DNA from: Cystobasidiopsis lactophilus | Taxonomy: Eukaryota; Basidiomycota; Agaricostilbomycetes; Agaricostilbales; Chionosphaeraceae | Assembly: GCA_001599975.1 (NCBI GenBank) | Contig: BCIO01000001.1 | Span: 2,170,001-2,234,000, forward strand | Reading direction: 5' to 3' | Length of the DNA: 64,000 nt | In this document: positions 34,251-46,293 of the stretch, one piece after another | Layout of the letters: every line of letters begins with the position of its first letter | Position numbering within the stretch: the stretch's first letter is position 1 | Notes under the pieces: generated by a model | What the model saw: only the letters and a program-made list of their open reading frames with translations | Database searches by the model: none | Told to the model about the DNA's origin: nothing | Translations under genes and position numbers: made by a program

Positions 34251-35681
34251 GACTCATGTGGCAAACCGGGCAGACGCAAGATGGTGCCCGGATGGTTCAA
34301 GTGTGCTGGCTCAGAGTGATGCCCGCCTATTGAGCTTGATCCCGTTGTAGGACTGCTCCTTTATCTCTTTGAGCCTCAGCTCTCTGACGGCTCCCAAGCG
34401 CTGGTCCCTCCAATCCCAAGCAGCTTTCCGTCCACACGGCTCACCGCGCAGCGTCGGCCTTATTGACTTTCGAATGGTTCCCTGGGGCGACAGCGCTGAA
34501 CCCTGCCACATACTGCTATCTCAGATCGCAAGTGATTCGCATCTGAAGTTGGACTTCAAAGCTCATCGGGCAGAACCAGGACTCGAGATCAGCCGCTGGC
34601 TCTCATCGACGGATTCACCAACAAGGTGCTTGCTTTCATCCCTTGCCGATCTTAAAAGCTAATTCTTAGAGTCCAGAAAAGAGCGTCTTACCCGATTGTC
34701 GACCACACGGAGAAGTTTGTGGGCCCGCACGCTCTGGCCTTCTCTCGCGACTCGTCGACTCTGTTCTGTGGCCACGAAAACGCCATCGAGATCTTTGACT
34801 TCTCCAGAGATGGCGCAGCAGGCACCCGGGTCTCCACTACTCCAACGAGGAAGAGCAGGGACGGCCAAAAAGGTCGGCCCATCTCTCCAGGCGCCTGTGC
34901 AGTCCTAACAGATCTCTTGACAGGCATCATCTCTGCTCTCAGCGTCAGCCCTTTGACTCCTACAGTTCTGGCGGGTGGCTCTTTCGCTGGCAGCGTCGGC
35001 CTATACGACATTACCAGCTCGGCGGAAGTCATGCAGCTGTTCTCGGCTTGTTCTGGGTCCGGCGTGACTCAAGTTGGTTCCCTGTCACCCACGCGAGAAT
35101 GATTTAAGTACTCAAGGCGAGATACAGGTCCTTTTTCATCCCACAAAGCCGCAGTTGTTCGTTGCCTCTCGCCACTCCAGCGAGATCACCTGCTTCGACG
35201 TCCGGGAAGCTGCTGAGCCGCTCTTCTCTTTGTCTCGGCCGGCTCAAACGAACCAGAGGTTGCGATTTGACATCTCGCCGAGTGGCGAACAGCTCGTGGC
35301 GGGCGATCAGGTGAGAGCGGCAAGTTTACCTTTCTGTGTGTCCATTCCAATGGCTTCAATCAGTTTGGCCACTTGCGCGTGTACGACCTGGAAGACACCA
35401 ATGGGACACCCCGGATTGCGGCCAGTGAATCCGGTGCGTTTGTGTCGCGCCTCCTGTGCGCGGACATGCAGCCGATAAGTTTAATCTCTCATGCAGCGGC
35501 GATTGGATCCGCGTCTTTCCACCCTAATTTGCCACTAATCCTCTCCGCTTGGGGCACCCGCAATTTCGATCAGGACGGCACGTTGGACAGCTCGTCGGAC
35601 ACGGAAGATCAGCCAGCGGCAGCAGGTGGCCAAAGTGGCAAAGCCAGCGGGGGCGTCACGGTTCGGGCCTTAATTCATTAA
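34251..35681 (+). CDS. WD-repeat protein, TCAB1/WRAP53 (Swt21-like) family; 5' end uncertain
   Basis: WD40 propeller related to human TCAB1/WRAP53, which binds CAB-box RNAs and brings telomerase RNA and scaRNAs to Cajal bodies; yeast Swt21 is a distant relative. Spliced exons give ADARWCPDGSSVLAQSDARL, FEWFPGATALNPATYCYL, RDQPLALIDGFTNK, GPHALAFSRDSSTLFCGHEN, GIISALSVSPLTPTVLAGGS, VTQ/VLFHPTKPQLFVASRHS, ITCFDVREAAEPLFSL, TNQRLRFDISPSGEQLVAGD, GHLRVYDLED and IGSASFHPNLPLILSAWGTR, closely parallel to the human blade order. The stop is at 35679-35681. The true ATG is upstream of 34251 and was not found. The gene shares a divergent 5' region with the GPI protein. Confidence 0.72.
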
Positions 35682-36690
35682 GGGCGCGCCTGGGAAAGCA
35701 GCTCCGAGGCTGGCGCGATAAGGCGGTTGGGATGAATTATGAGCAGAAGCACGTCGTCCCTGCAAGCTTAACGTTCAAGGCAAAGTAGAAGTGTGCGCGA
35801 ATTGATGACCGCAAATCGACCTCGGCAGCAATTTAGCTTTTGGCAGAGCGCGTCTCACGAGATTGTTGTCAATCTGGTTCAAACGGTCGCCACCTTTGCC
35901 CTGCTGCTGCTGTTGCTATCGAGAAAAAAACTCACTGGCCAAATCATGCAGGCGGTGGCAAAGCGCATGAGGGGAATGTCGAAGCTTTTTCGCCCACACG
36001 GACATTGGGCGATAGCTCCACAGCGGGCGACTATAAAATCGCCTCTCCCCAGCTCTTGGCCTTCTGAAAGAGTTGCCAGAACAAGGAAGCCGAACAACTG
36101 AACAGGATCTGCCGCCGAATTTCTGCTCTTTCATCAAGCGCGGGCGAGCCACCCTCAGCGTTCAAACATTTCGTGACCGCCAACAGGCTGCTTCCGTGCT
36201 GCCTTTCCCAACCGCTAAAGTCGCGTCTCTTGGCCGCTCAGCTTGCGCCAAAACGAGGACGTCCCGCCTTTGCCAACCAGCCCGCACGAGCGCTCGAGCA
36301 AGAAAGAAGGTCAGTCCACGGGATCACAGTGGCGCGGCGTTGCTTCCGTCCTCACACACCTCTCTTGCTCTCGCGCACAGAAAGAGAATAGACGTGCGCT
36401 CCTGCGACAAGTTTCGAGCCGCTTTCCGTCGCCCAAGACCAAGCCCAGAGGCTTCTGGCGTGTCCGATCTGCAAGCGCTCGAACCCACCCCCTAAAAAGA
36501 AGCCCTTCTTTTCCAGGCCACCACCAACTTTTGCTCTCTTTGGTCGCCCAGCTCTCTATTGTTCGCCGCCTTTCGACAATCGCCAGCGCTAGCCGGGTTC
36601 AGGAGGTGAGAGCGTCCGAGTCCCGCAAGCATGCGCCCGCGAAATTCTGACCAAAGTCTGTGCGCTTTCTGCTCGAACAGGACGGAAACG
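35682..36690. other. Long 5' region of the C2H2 factor gene
   Basis: About 1 kb without a supported gene. A TATAAAA element sits at 36032-36038, and the sequence after it is CT-rich with splice-like ends. A probable leader intron runs from about 36605 (ggtgag) to 36680 (gaacag), which would remove an upstream in-frame ATG at 36631. Confidence 0.5.
36032..36038 (+). promoter_or_regulatory. TATA box of the C2H2 factor gene
   Basis: Sequence ctataaaatc, about 650 bp upstream of the chosen ATG (36691). This implies a long 5' leader, as is common for fungal regulators. Confidence 0.5.
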
Positions 36691-38816
36691 ATGCAGGTCT
36701 ACGCCGCAGCATCGCCAGCCAGCCACGGCCACGCCGACGAGCCCTACTACGCCTCCCAGCCCCCGCACTTCCTCGCGTCCAGCCAGCTCCTCCCGCCTTA
36801 CGAGGACAAGCGTCCCGTGTCAGCCGGCTCAGCCTATTCTTCGGCCTCCCACCACGGCGACGGCCACGACTTTGGCTTCCCGGCCAGCAACTACACCCAC
36901 CGCGCCTCCGTCTCCTCTGACACCGCCGTCCCCGAGCTCTACCACTCGCCCGACAGCGAGTCCTACGAGTCGCACTCGCAGCCCACCGAGCACGCCCCCT
37001 TCGACTACAACGAGTTCCTGGCCGACGAGTCGGCGTTGACCGAGCCCCCGCCCCAGCTGCACCTCGAGAGCGACGCTGCGGGCGCCTCGTTGGCAGACCA
37101 GCAGGGCACCGTCCGGGCCTCCTCCGCACACGCCGCCTTCCGTGACGTCTTTTCCTCTCCCGCGGCCTCCTCCTGCCCAGCCACGCCGTCCAGCTCGTCC
37201 AGCTCCGAGTTTGTAGACGTCGACAACGACGACGCTCTGTCCGCCGGCAGCCGCTCTCGCTCCCCTTATGCCGGCAGCATTGGCCCCATCCGCTCTCGCT
37301 CCCGCCAGCTCCTCTACCCAGACTCCCCCTTGCAGCCCGGCAGCCCGTACGGCATGCCCCCCTTCTCCCGCTCGTCCTCCACCTCGTCTCTCCACGGCTT
37401 GCACGGCGACATGGCGTCCATGGCCATGATGTCGCCCGCTTCGGAGCACCTCTCCAGCTTTGGTGGCTCGCCCATGATGTCCCCCAGCATGGACCCCAGC
37501 ACCATCCACAGCTCCTCCCTGCCAAACAACTTTGGCAGCCACTTTCCTGTCTTCGAGCGCCGCATCTCCAACTATGAGCTCGGCTCCCCTATTCTCGGTG
37601 GCGGCGAGGGCTCCCCTCACCCTCACCACCCGCGCCACCAGCACCAGCACCCTCACCCTCACCACGGCCAGCCTCACCCGCACGCCCACCTGTTCAGCAA
37701 CCCACAACCCCACTTTGCTCAACACCTGTTTCAGAATCCCAACCCTTTTGGGGCACCAATGCACTACCAGCACCAGCCGCAGCAACACCAGCACGACGTC
37801 GCTTTCCCGGCCTCCCCACACTTGTCGCCGGCCTCGGCTGCCGCTATGCCCAGTGGGCTTCCTCGCAGCGCCCCACCGTCTCGCCGAACCAGCACCCGAA
37901 GCCGTAAAGCGAACCACGGGGACGATGACTCGGACGACGGCGATTATGTGGAAGGCCAGGAGGCTGCACCCGGCCGCCGCCGTAGCCGTGACACCTCAGG
38001 TTACCACAGCCGCCAATCGACCGTCAAGGCATCCTCCCTCTACGGCTTGGCCGCCTCCATGTCCAACCCGGACCTGACCGCCTTCGAAAGGGAAATGCTC
38101 ACCCCTCAAGGCACCCTTCGAGGCGTCCGCACCGTCATCAATGGCAAGAACCCCTCCACCGCCGGCGTTTTCATGCCCTTGACCGACGACACACCTTACG
38201 AGCGCATGCCAACCAAGCGCTCGCGCGGTCGTAGGCCGCTCGACGAGCAGGACTTGGGCATGCTCGGCTCCGAGCTCGTTGGACCACCCACCGACCTTCA
38301 GCGCCAGTTTGTCGGCACCACCAAGTCGGGCAAGCTCAAGAAGGTCTTCGTGTTGGTCTTTTCTCCATTTGCTTCGATGAGCGCTTCTGATCATCTTTCA
38401 TTTCCCCAGATGCCGAGTGCCAGAGTGCAACAAGTGCTTCAAGCGTTCGGAACATCTCAAGCGCCACATTCGCTCCATCCACACTGGGGAGAAGCGTGAG
38501 TCCAAGCCTAGCTTTCAAGATCGCTGTCCCGGTCTAAAGCCGCGGCTTCGAATTACAGCTTTTGAATGCCCGCATCCCGGCTGCGGCAAGTCGTTCTCGC
38601 GAGTGGACAACCTTAACCAGCACGCCCGAGTGCACACCGGTGGCAAGTCGCCGTCCGGCTCCCCATCCGGCAGCCTCCGCGCTCCTCGCCGCCGCAAGTC
38701 CAAGTACGCCCAGGAGGAAGCCATTGGCGATGACGATGTGAGTGCACAAGGGCAGCTGCATCAGTTCCTTTCTGATTCCCCGCCTCTCGATCTCACAGGA
38801 CGACTACGTTCCATGA
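36691..38816 (+). CDS. C2H2 zinc-finger transcription factor
   Basis: A long first exon from the ATG at 36691 ([20 protein letters not shown]) encodes about 550 residues of Ser/Pro/His-rich disorder. This includes a His tract near residues 309-335 (alternating HPHH and HQHQH), a SRSRSPY patch and basic [10 protein letters not shown]. An intron with donor inside TTCGT|GTTGGT then gives the first finger, [21 protein letters not shown] second intron falls in the linker GEKP, and the second finger is [20 protein letters not shown] followed by HARVH. A basic RRRKSKY segment and a short acidic end stop at 38814-38816. The finger pair resembles fungal stress/Msn2- and Com2-like regulators, but no single orthologue can be named. 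Confidence 0.85.
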
Positions 38817-39485
38817 GGTCTTTTGCCGACTTCCCCTCCCCAAGCCTTTGCCACCACCCTACGAACCGCAATACACGAAGAGGGCCGGCCCTTTCTCTTA
38901 ATCTGTAATCATTCCCCCGCATTTTTTACCCGCAACGCGCTCGACACTCTTTAGACGGTCTCCATCAATCCCCACGACCCGCGCCACTTATTCTAATCGC
39001 ACCTCTGTCTTGGCGCCCTTTTAACGACTAGTACGGTGTACAACGAACTCTCTCTCTACATTCTGGCTGTCCATCACGATCAGTACTCGCACACCCCTCC
39101 TTGCCTTTCGCCACTCTCCTCGCGGCTTTGGGCAAGGCCTCCGACCATGTTCAGTTTCACACTCTCACACCTACATCCGCTCTTCGTGCTTCCGTCCGTG
39201 TCCATGCTGCATTTGACCCGCCTGTTTTCCTCCTCTTGGGACTTTGGGATTTGGAAGGAAAGGGCCTGGCCGCTTTCCGTTTTCACGCTCTCTGATCTCG
39301 CAAACTTGATGCCCTAATGTAACCATGAAACCTCGAACGATTAAGAAATCTAGAAATTCCAAAAGTCCCCCAACAGTGCGCCCGAGAGTCGACGAGGAGC
39401 AAGAGTGCTCGTTTTGAAAAGATGTGGCGCCAAGCGCTCCCCAAAGTGTGGAAATGTTACAATAGCGTCGACGAAGGGTTGCGCC
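38817..39485. other. Intergenic, tail-to-tail gap
   Basis: 669 bp between two convergent stop codons. CT-rich on the plus strand; no gene, RNA or repeat was recognised. Confidence 0.45.
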
Positions 39486-40308
39486 TCATAGATCGTCCGT
39501 CATGATTGATATCTGGTGCATGAGCGTGAGAAAGTGGGCCAGCAAACTGGCGGTGGGAGAGCAGCTCACGAATTCGGCCTCTGAGATCTCCCCGTCCTGA
39601 TCCAGGTCGAATTCATCGATCATGGCTTGTCTGTGAGTCCATGATTTGTAAGAAACACAACGTCGATGAGCACCTAAGGTTGAATTGGCGCTCACAGCTC
39701 GTCGTCGTCCAGGTTCTCCTGCAGCTCCTTGGCCACCCTCCGGAGGTTGCGCAGCGAGATCTTGCCCGTCTGGTCGTCATCAAACAGTCTGAACGCCTTG
39801 CGCACTTCCTCCAATGGGTCCCGAGCCAAGATCCTTTCCGTCACTGTGCGAAGCCGGGCACTCTGTAAGCTCGTCTTTCTTGGGCAACGGTAGGGCAAAG
39901 ATGGACGCACTGAGCTTCATGAACTCGTCAAACTCCATCTTCTGCGTCCCGTGCTTGTCCTGGTCGCGCATAATCTTGAGCACCTCGGCCTTTTTGAGGT
40001 CGAAGCCGAGGGCGCGCATGGCCACCTTGAGTTCGTGGTAGTCGATGGCCTGTGACACATTGGACCTCATTCACACACGCTCAGTATGTGAACAGGACCA
40101 GCACGCACGCCGTCCTTATCCGTGTCGAAGAGCTCGAACGCCTCTTTGACCTGTCAACACACAAATTAAATCGAGGCCAGCCGCGACGATGTGCGGACCG
40201 ACGGACCTCTTGCCGCTGCTCCTCTGTCAGCTCTGGGCGGTGGTGAGTCGGCGTCTGGGCAGTGGGCCGCCGCTTGGACTTGGGAGTAGGGTAAAGCGAG
40301 GAGCTCAT
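39486..40308 (-). CDS. CDC31: Centrin / Cdc31
   Basis: EF-hand protein of the spindle pole body and of the TREX-2/Rad33-type complexes. The start ATG at 40306-40308 gives [16 protein letters not shown], a basic N-terminus, then [12 protein letters not shown]. Four EF hands follow: [18 protein letters not shown] (split by an intron); [36 protein letters not shown]; and [14 protein letters not shown]. The last 57-nt intron (39513-39569) joins the fourth hand to ISIMTDDL, stop at 39486-39488, a common centrin ending. That intron has no in-frame stop, so its retention would only insert 19 residues. The total is about 180 residues, normal for centrin. Confidence 0.93.
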
Positions 40309-40405
40309 TTTTTGGGCGCGAGGTCGAGGAGGAAGGTCAACAAAATCCAAGGCTGAAGTGGTAGGCGCATGCATCCAAGCGCGTCATTGTGTGCATCTAC
40401 AGGCT

Positions 40406-42831
40406 CTACGCAGATTGCAGCTTGGCCGTCAGCCTTCGGGCGGCAGGCGTGTCCATGTCGATCCCTTGACCCTTCATCATCTCCTTGTCCAGCTCCTTCG
40501 ACCCCTTCTGCCGCGCATCCAAATATGCCGCGGCCACATCCAGCGTGTGCCCTCTCTTCTTGACCCAATGCTTCGAATCCAACGGCCACGCTTGCCGTGT
40601 GCGGCGGCTCCACCTCATCTTGTGCAGCACCATCCTGGCCTCGTCGAACAAGCCCTTCTCCGCCAGTCGGACGATTAGCATGCCCGCGATGGTCGTCTCC
40701 ACCAGAGGCATCGCGTCCTGCTCCAGCGCCAGGAACATGGTGGTTGCCAGCGACAGCGCGCCATTGCGCAGTTGGGCGTAGATGAGCTCGGCCTGGTGGC
40801 GGGCGTCCGGCGCCAGGCCCGCTTCCACCATGTCCACCTTGAGCTGCGCCACTTGGGCCAGGTCCTCTTCCGACATGTTCCAGCGCCGCGAGTGCGAGCG
40901 CATGAGGAAGACGTAGGCTTCGGCCGTCCATCCTTGCGGGAAGATGGCGGCGAGGATCTCGTAGAGCACTCGCAGGCGACGTGTGTGGGTGGTGACAATT
41001 AGGTCCAGCAGGGGGTGGCCAACCTCGTCGACGGACAGCTTCACTTGACTGCCATAAGCCCGTTGGACCCGACGCCAAACTTGGTAGGCGAAGATGGGCC
41101 GCCTGGTCCAAACGGCGCGCGATACCAGCAAGTTGGCCTCCGGTGTGGTAAGCGGACGGGGCAAAGAGGCCAGGAAGCGGTCGATAGTAGGCGGGTTGCT
41201 GAGCCGGGCGAGGAAATTCAAGTAGATGCGAACGGCCTCGCTGATGGCCGCGACTGGGGCGTGGTCGCGCCATAAGTTGAGGACAAAGGGCTGATCTAAA
41301 GGGTCCTCCTGAAAGACGGCCCACCGCAGCAGCTGTTCGAATGGCGTGGTACCGGCATCACGCTTGTGGAGGTTCAGTGGAGTGCCGCCAAGTTTGTCGC
41401 TCAACTGGAGCAGAGTCTTGGCCTGCGCAAAGTGTTTGGTGTTGATGGCGACACGGAAGATGGCGGGAAGATGCTGTTTAATATGATCGGACATTGTCAC
41501 AAAGGGCCAAGCCGTCTCTTGCGATTCCGTGAGAACCAGCTGAACAAGGCGAGCCATGTTGATCGAAGTTATGCCAGAGGATTGAGTCGGAGCATGTTTG
41601 ACTCGATTGATCAGGCTGTAGCGTTGAAAGTGGTGGAGAAATGCCTCCACGAAGCCGGCCGGCCACGCTTGACCCAAGCGCAGCTGGTGCAGAGCCAGGA
41701 CGTCGACAGCGCTATTGAACTGTGACCGACTGCTGGATTGCAGTGGGTTCCACAAGTCATCGCCAGTAATTCGCGCAATAGCATAGGCCAGGTGGCAAAG
41801 GAAAGGCATCCGCCGCCTGGCGCGCTGGTTATCGCCCAACTCGAGTTGCAATGTCGCCAGAGGAGACTCCGGTGTAAGGTTTTGCTCCAAGGACGAAGTG
41901 AGAAGTTGCAAAGCAATGTCGGAAGGAGGAGGAAGTCGGGCAGTGCGAAGGAGCCGCAAAATGTATAGAGAGCGCAACGCATTGCGGGTGTGAAGGCGTT
42001 TGGAGAGGAAGATAAGGTAGTCTGAAGCCATGGTGTGGATTTGCTTGAGGTCGTGAATTTGGATTAGACCAGGCCTGCCCTGCTGACGCTCTTGTTGGCA
42101 TTGTTGCATGGTAACTGCCAGCGACAACAGTTCATGCCTGATGCTACGCATGATTGCGCCATCGTATCGACCTGAAGAGGTTGATAGCTTCAGAAGGCGT
42201 GAAACGTAGCTGCGTATGCGCCGGGAGGATACCGCCTTGTGTCGAGGCAGTGGAACGACTTGAGATGGCCGCACTCGAAGCAGTGGCCTGGCGACGGCTG
42301 CGGCCCGTTCGTCGGTCGCTTGCACGCTTCCTCTTCGCTTTTTCCCCGTTGTCACGGCATCCCCCGCTCTTAACAGGTTGCTGGCCGCCTCCACGTCCAG
42401 CTCTGGTGCTCCTGCAATGGCATGCAGCTGCAGACACAGATCCCAATCCGCTCGAGCCTGTCCATTGTCGCCTTGTGGCCCTGCCGCCGAGAGGTACCGC
42501 CCCAATAGACCCGTAGACAGTTGCCGACTTGCGGCGTCGGGAAGAGTGGCCGAGTTGGACAAAAGATCTTGGGCGAGTTGGGCCAGTCTGCTTTTGCTGT
42601 AGCTCTCCTGTGACGGATCTTCCAGAAAGCTCAAGAGCTCTGGAGGCAGACTGAGGGACGTCGAGGGCGGCGCCGGCACCGCAGCGAGCTGCAATAACAA
42701 GCGTCCAAAAATTCAATGAAGCTCATGCGGCACACAGGAGGAAGCCACTTGCAGATGTCGCTGGCCTGCTCCATCGAAGTAGAGGCGCTAGGGCGGTCCG
42801 ACGAAGACCCAGTCGAGGCAGTGACATTCAT
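40406..42831 (-). CDS. Large helical-repeat protein, PPR-like
   Basis: The likely start ATG at 42829-42831 (MNVTASTGSSSDRPSAST) is joined by one intron to a single open exon of about 760 codons ending at 40406-40408. The protein is almost all alpha-helical, with repeated paired helices such as AKTLLQLSDKLGG, FAYQVWRRVQRAYG, AEAYVFLMRSHSRRWN, AELIYAQLRNGALSLATTM and GMLIVRLAEKGLFDEARMVL. The last few resemble PPR repeats used by fungal organelle RNA-binding proteins. No N-terminal mitochondrial presequence is obvious. Family and target are unknown; PPR-like is inferred from the repeat pattern, not from a sure match. The lack of introns in the long exon is unusual here. Confidence 0.7.
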
Positions 42832-43076
42832 TGGGCCCAAAGCCTGGCGGGTGCTCGGGAAGGGGAGTTTCGGTCTCGAGCCTGGCTCGCGTGCGGCTCA
42901 CTCGTACCTCCGGTCAATGTGTTTCTAGCGATGCACAATTACATGGAATTCGGAACGTGTAACGATGGAGTTCATATGGACAAATCTCGCTGCGCTTGAT
43001 GTTTGAAGTTACTTAGAGATGCTGTGAGATTAAGCTCGGCTTCAGCTTACTCTTGAAGGAAGCTACGGCGGAGGAC

Positions 43077-45060
43077 TCACAGCGACTTGTTGTCGAGCCA
43101 CTTGGAAAACATGTCAAGGGCGGCAACGGGCTGGTCCTGTGTATAGAAACCGTCGCATAATGAGCATTGAGAATTGTGTGTTCTTCAAGAATCGCAACCC
43201 ACGTATGGCACCTGAACATCCAATGTTGAGCTTCACTAGCCAAGCAAAACGTGAAAAAAGCTCACCATATGACCGGCTCCCAAGACCTTGACGAAGGTGA
43301 AGTTTCCTGCGCCGGGTCCGGCCTGGCGACTAAAGCCCCCAGAGTCAGAACTGCCTCCAAGCACGGGAAAGGTATCACTCACACTTCACCAGCCTTGGAA
43401 CCATCCTTCAGATGCCAAGCAAGATCCGAGGCGGACTGCAGCTCCTTCTGGAACGGCGACTCCAAAGCCAGAACCCACGCCTTGTTGCCTGAGATACGCT
43501 CGGCAGGTCAGAGACACACGTTAAAAGCCGTGGAATCTGATTGAGCACTCACCCATCCACTGGCACATGAAGTCGTCCTCTCCAGCATAGATCAAGAACC
43601 TAATGCCGTCCGCCAACAGCTCGGGGATGAGAGCAGCCGAGTCTGGTCCAAACCGTAAGAGAGGCCAATTAGTCAACGACTAGGTAGGAACTGACTGTGC
43701 ATGCCGTCACCAGAGAACTGGAAGGCCTGGTTGATGCGCATGTTGCACGACTCAAACGTGATGGAGTCGTCGGCGCCCAGCTCGGCCTTGACGTCCGGCT
43801 GGTTCATGTATGTCTCGATCCATTTCATCTGCTCGTAGCAGAGCGGGTTCTCGTTCCTGTTGCAGGCCATCCGGATGTCGTAAGGGTTCCTATCGGTTTG
43901 TTGGATGGGGCCGACCTGATCTTGGTGCGTGAGCACAAATCCCAAGATACTGATAGGGCTTTGGTCAAAGCATACAATGTTAGACCAGCAGTAGAGAGTC
44001 GCGGGCACGCAAGTGAAACGGGTCGGATTGTCGTAGCAGTATTTCTGCAGGCGCTGGCAAGTTCCGACCTTGCTCTTGATCGAAGTGCAGGTGGCGTCAG
44101 AGAAGATGGCGTAGGGCGACGGTTTGCAAGCGTAGTCGGGAACGGTGGCGAACTGGGTGTAAGGTTCGGTGAGGCCGTTGCCGATGAGAACCGATGTGAG
44201 AGGGATGGTGAAGGCCGACGAGGAGGACTTGAGTGCAAGCGCCTTGTTTTGCTTGTGGATGTAAGAAGCGATGTTAGGGGCATAGTGGCCTCCATAAGAC
44301 TCGGCGGCAATCGAGAAAGGCAAATGCTTGTATTCGGGGTATTTGGCGTAGAATAATTGGAGGAAGGCGTACACATCCTTAGCTGCATCGGGCGTGTTGT
44401 TGATACCCTCGCCACTAGTCCACGAGTAGCCAACAGCAACCGGCTGGTCGAGGAAGACCACAGTGGCCTTCTCGGTCCAGCTATAAGGGTTCAGCTCGGT
44501 CTTGGCGCCACCGTCGACCACATTGCATGGTCCCAGCTCGAACAGAAGACCAGTGGTGCTGCTGCAGCCAGGTCCCTGTGCAATCGCCTCGTCAGCTTCC
44601 GCCTCGGTGCCTACAAACGATGGAAAATGGCCTACCCCGTTCAGCCACAACACCAGTGGGTCGTTCTTGGGATCTCCTCTGGACTCGAAACGCCAAAAGA
44701 ACAAGTGTTTGTCTTCACTGATGTCCAGGTAGCCGCCTGTGTGACCAGTGAGCCTTGGCGCACATCAGCAGAAAGGAGGCGAAACGCACTCGATGACTTC
44801 ACGGTTGGATCGCACAACCCCTTGGAGCTGTTCTTGCTGCGTAGGGAGTACTCTGGGAACTCAGCCAGCGTGACGAAGTCGGTGTCGGCATATCGGTGCA
44901 GGGACGGCTTGGCTTTGGGAAAGGTCGGAAGAGGCTTGCTCCAGCCCAAACCCAAGTTGTCTAGAGCATGCGGCGATGGGAGGTAGGCGTCCAGTGGCAG
45001 TTGAGCCGCCCAGGCGACAGTGGTGGCCAGTGAGCTGGCGGCAAGCAAAGCGTTCTTCAT
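43077..45060 (-). CDS. Serine carboxypeptidase, S10 family
   Basis: Secreted or vacuolar carboxypeptidase. The start ATG at 45058-45060 opens a signal peptide (MKNALLAASSLATTVAWA). A pro-region is followed by FFWRFESRGDPKNDPLVLWL and, across an intron, NGGPGCSSTTGLLFELGP. The active-site Ser is in AAESYGGHYAPNIA; NGLTEPYTQFATV follows. The Asp region is FLIYAGEDDFMCQWMGN, and the His region is VLGAGHMV before the last intron. It ends DMFSKWLDNKSL, stop at 43077-43079. The order of motifs is the classic CPY/S10 order. N-glycosylation sites are few, and vacuolar versus extracellular fate cannot be told. Confidence 0.9.
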
Positions 45061-45413
45061 GGCCTTCGAATCGTTCCTGGGGAACAACCTTGAGAAGGGC
45101 AGGATCGAGTCGGGTCGGCACCGGTTCGGAGTGCTTGGATGGAGCTCATCTCTCAGGATCGTTTCGACATCATCTTTGTAATGCTGGATTGAGGAGAAGC
45201 TAAGCGCTGAGCCCTATCCGGTTTCAATTTTTCGATGATGAATCGTCTCCGCCACCGCGGTGGCCACATCCTTCAATAGACTCGCGAAGCTACTGAGATC
45301 TATGACAGGCGCAAAGGTGAAGTCTGTCAATGAAAATGAGGAGTCAGAACAGGGTTTGACAGCCCCACGCTGGAAGGGTGCGCACACCTTTCGAAACGAG
45401 ATGCTGTTGTGTT
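45061..45413. other. Intergenic, 353 bp
   Basis: Promoter region of the carboxypeptidase gene and 3' flank of the first CipC-like gene. No further element was recognised. Confidence 0.4.
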
Positions 45414-46293
45414 CTATTCCTCGGGACTGGGTTCGGGGCCGTAGGCCACAACCTGCATGGCTGTAGATAAAGAGTCAGCTGAATTGAATTTGATGATGCA
45501 TGAAGAGAGATTTACAGTTGGCAAGGAGGTCGTTAGCTGCGCTCTTGATGTGGTCGATGTTCTCGACTTTGACGCCGCCGGTCGTAGTGACTGTAGCATT
45601 CAAAATCTTGTGTTCAGTACCGAACGGTGCTCCCTGCCGTCGTAGATATAGCGCTCACCATGTTTCAGAACACAGTCGTTCACGAGAGATCTCAGCAAGA
45701 TTCTGGCGGCCACGACTCCTTTGGGCAGGCCTTGCTCTTTGACACGAGCTTTGTAGGCCTGAATCATGACTTAGATGCATTACTTCAACAACAACATGCG
45801 TGCTTACGACGGTGGCATCTGGAGAAGCACGCACGGCGCGAAGGTCAGCACATTTCCATCAGTCCAACAGGACGAGAAGTCACCTACCATAGGCAGAAGC
45901 ATTGATGTAGTCTTGATCGCTCAAGTTGGATGGGCCGGTGCCGGCGGCGCTGGTGAGCTGAGCGAACTTGTCCGAGCTTTGCTTCAATTCGCTCTCGTTG
46001 CTGCCAAGGACATGGGCTTTCGACCACGGATACAAAGATGATGGCTCACAAGAACATGAAGTACATCGACTGCAGGACCTGTCAAGACAAACACTGTCGG
46101 ATGAGCATGACCGGTGGGCAGAGCATTCGCCACTTACTTCTCCCATTTTGAGCAAGTTGTCGTTCGAAGTGGCAGTAGCAAAGTCGAAAAGTGGTGGGCA
46201 GGGAGCAAAAGAAGGCAAAGGACCAGCTGGATCTTCACCAGGAAAAGTGTTTGCCCCTTGCACCAGCCAAGACAGGGTGGTTTCGGTTGACAT
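45414..46293 (-). CDS. CipC-like paralogue A, strongly diverged
   Basis: The start ATG at 46291-46293 gives a Pro-rich leader (WLVQGANTFPGEDPAGPL) not seen in normal CipC. Exon 1 ends at 46138. Later exons give NESELKQSSDKFAQLTSAAG, DQDYINASAY, then an 11-nt microexon at 45808-45818 (codons DATV across the join), AYKARVKEQGLPKGVVAARI, LVNDCVLKH, VENIDHIKSAANDLLAN and SMQVVAYGPEPSPEE, stop at 45414-45416. From the AY motif on it aligns without long gaps with paralogue B and with CipC. The microexon and the last intron have the same position and phase in all three. The total is about 176 residues. Function is unknown; CipC relatives are stress- or antibiotic-responsive. The relation is inferred from alignment by eye and gene structure. 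Confidence 0.6.

Noticed and set aside
36599-37917. Long minus-strand open frames (308 and 362 codons) opposite the C2H2 factor
   Set aside because: They are low-complexity (Arg/Gly/Ala/Val-rich) shadows caused by GC-rich codons on the plus strand, where fingers and splice sites support the real gene.
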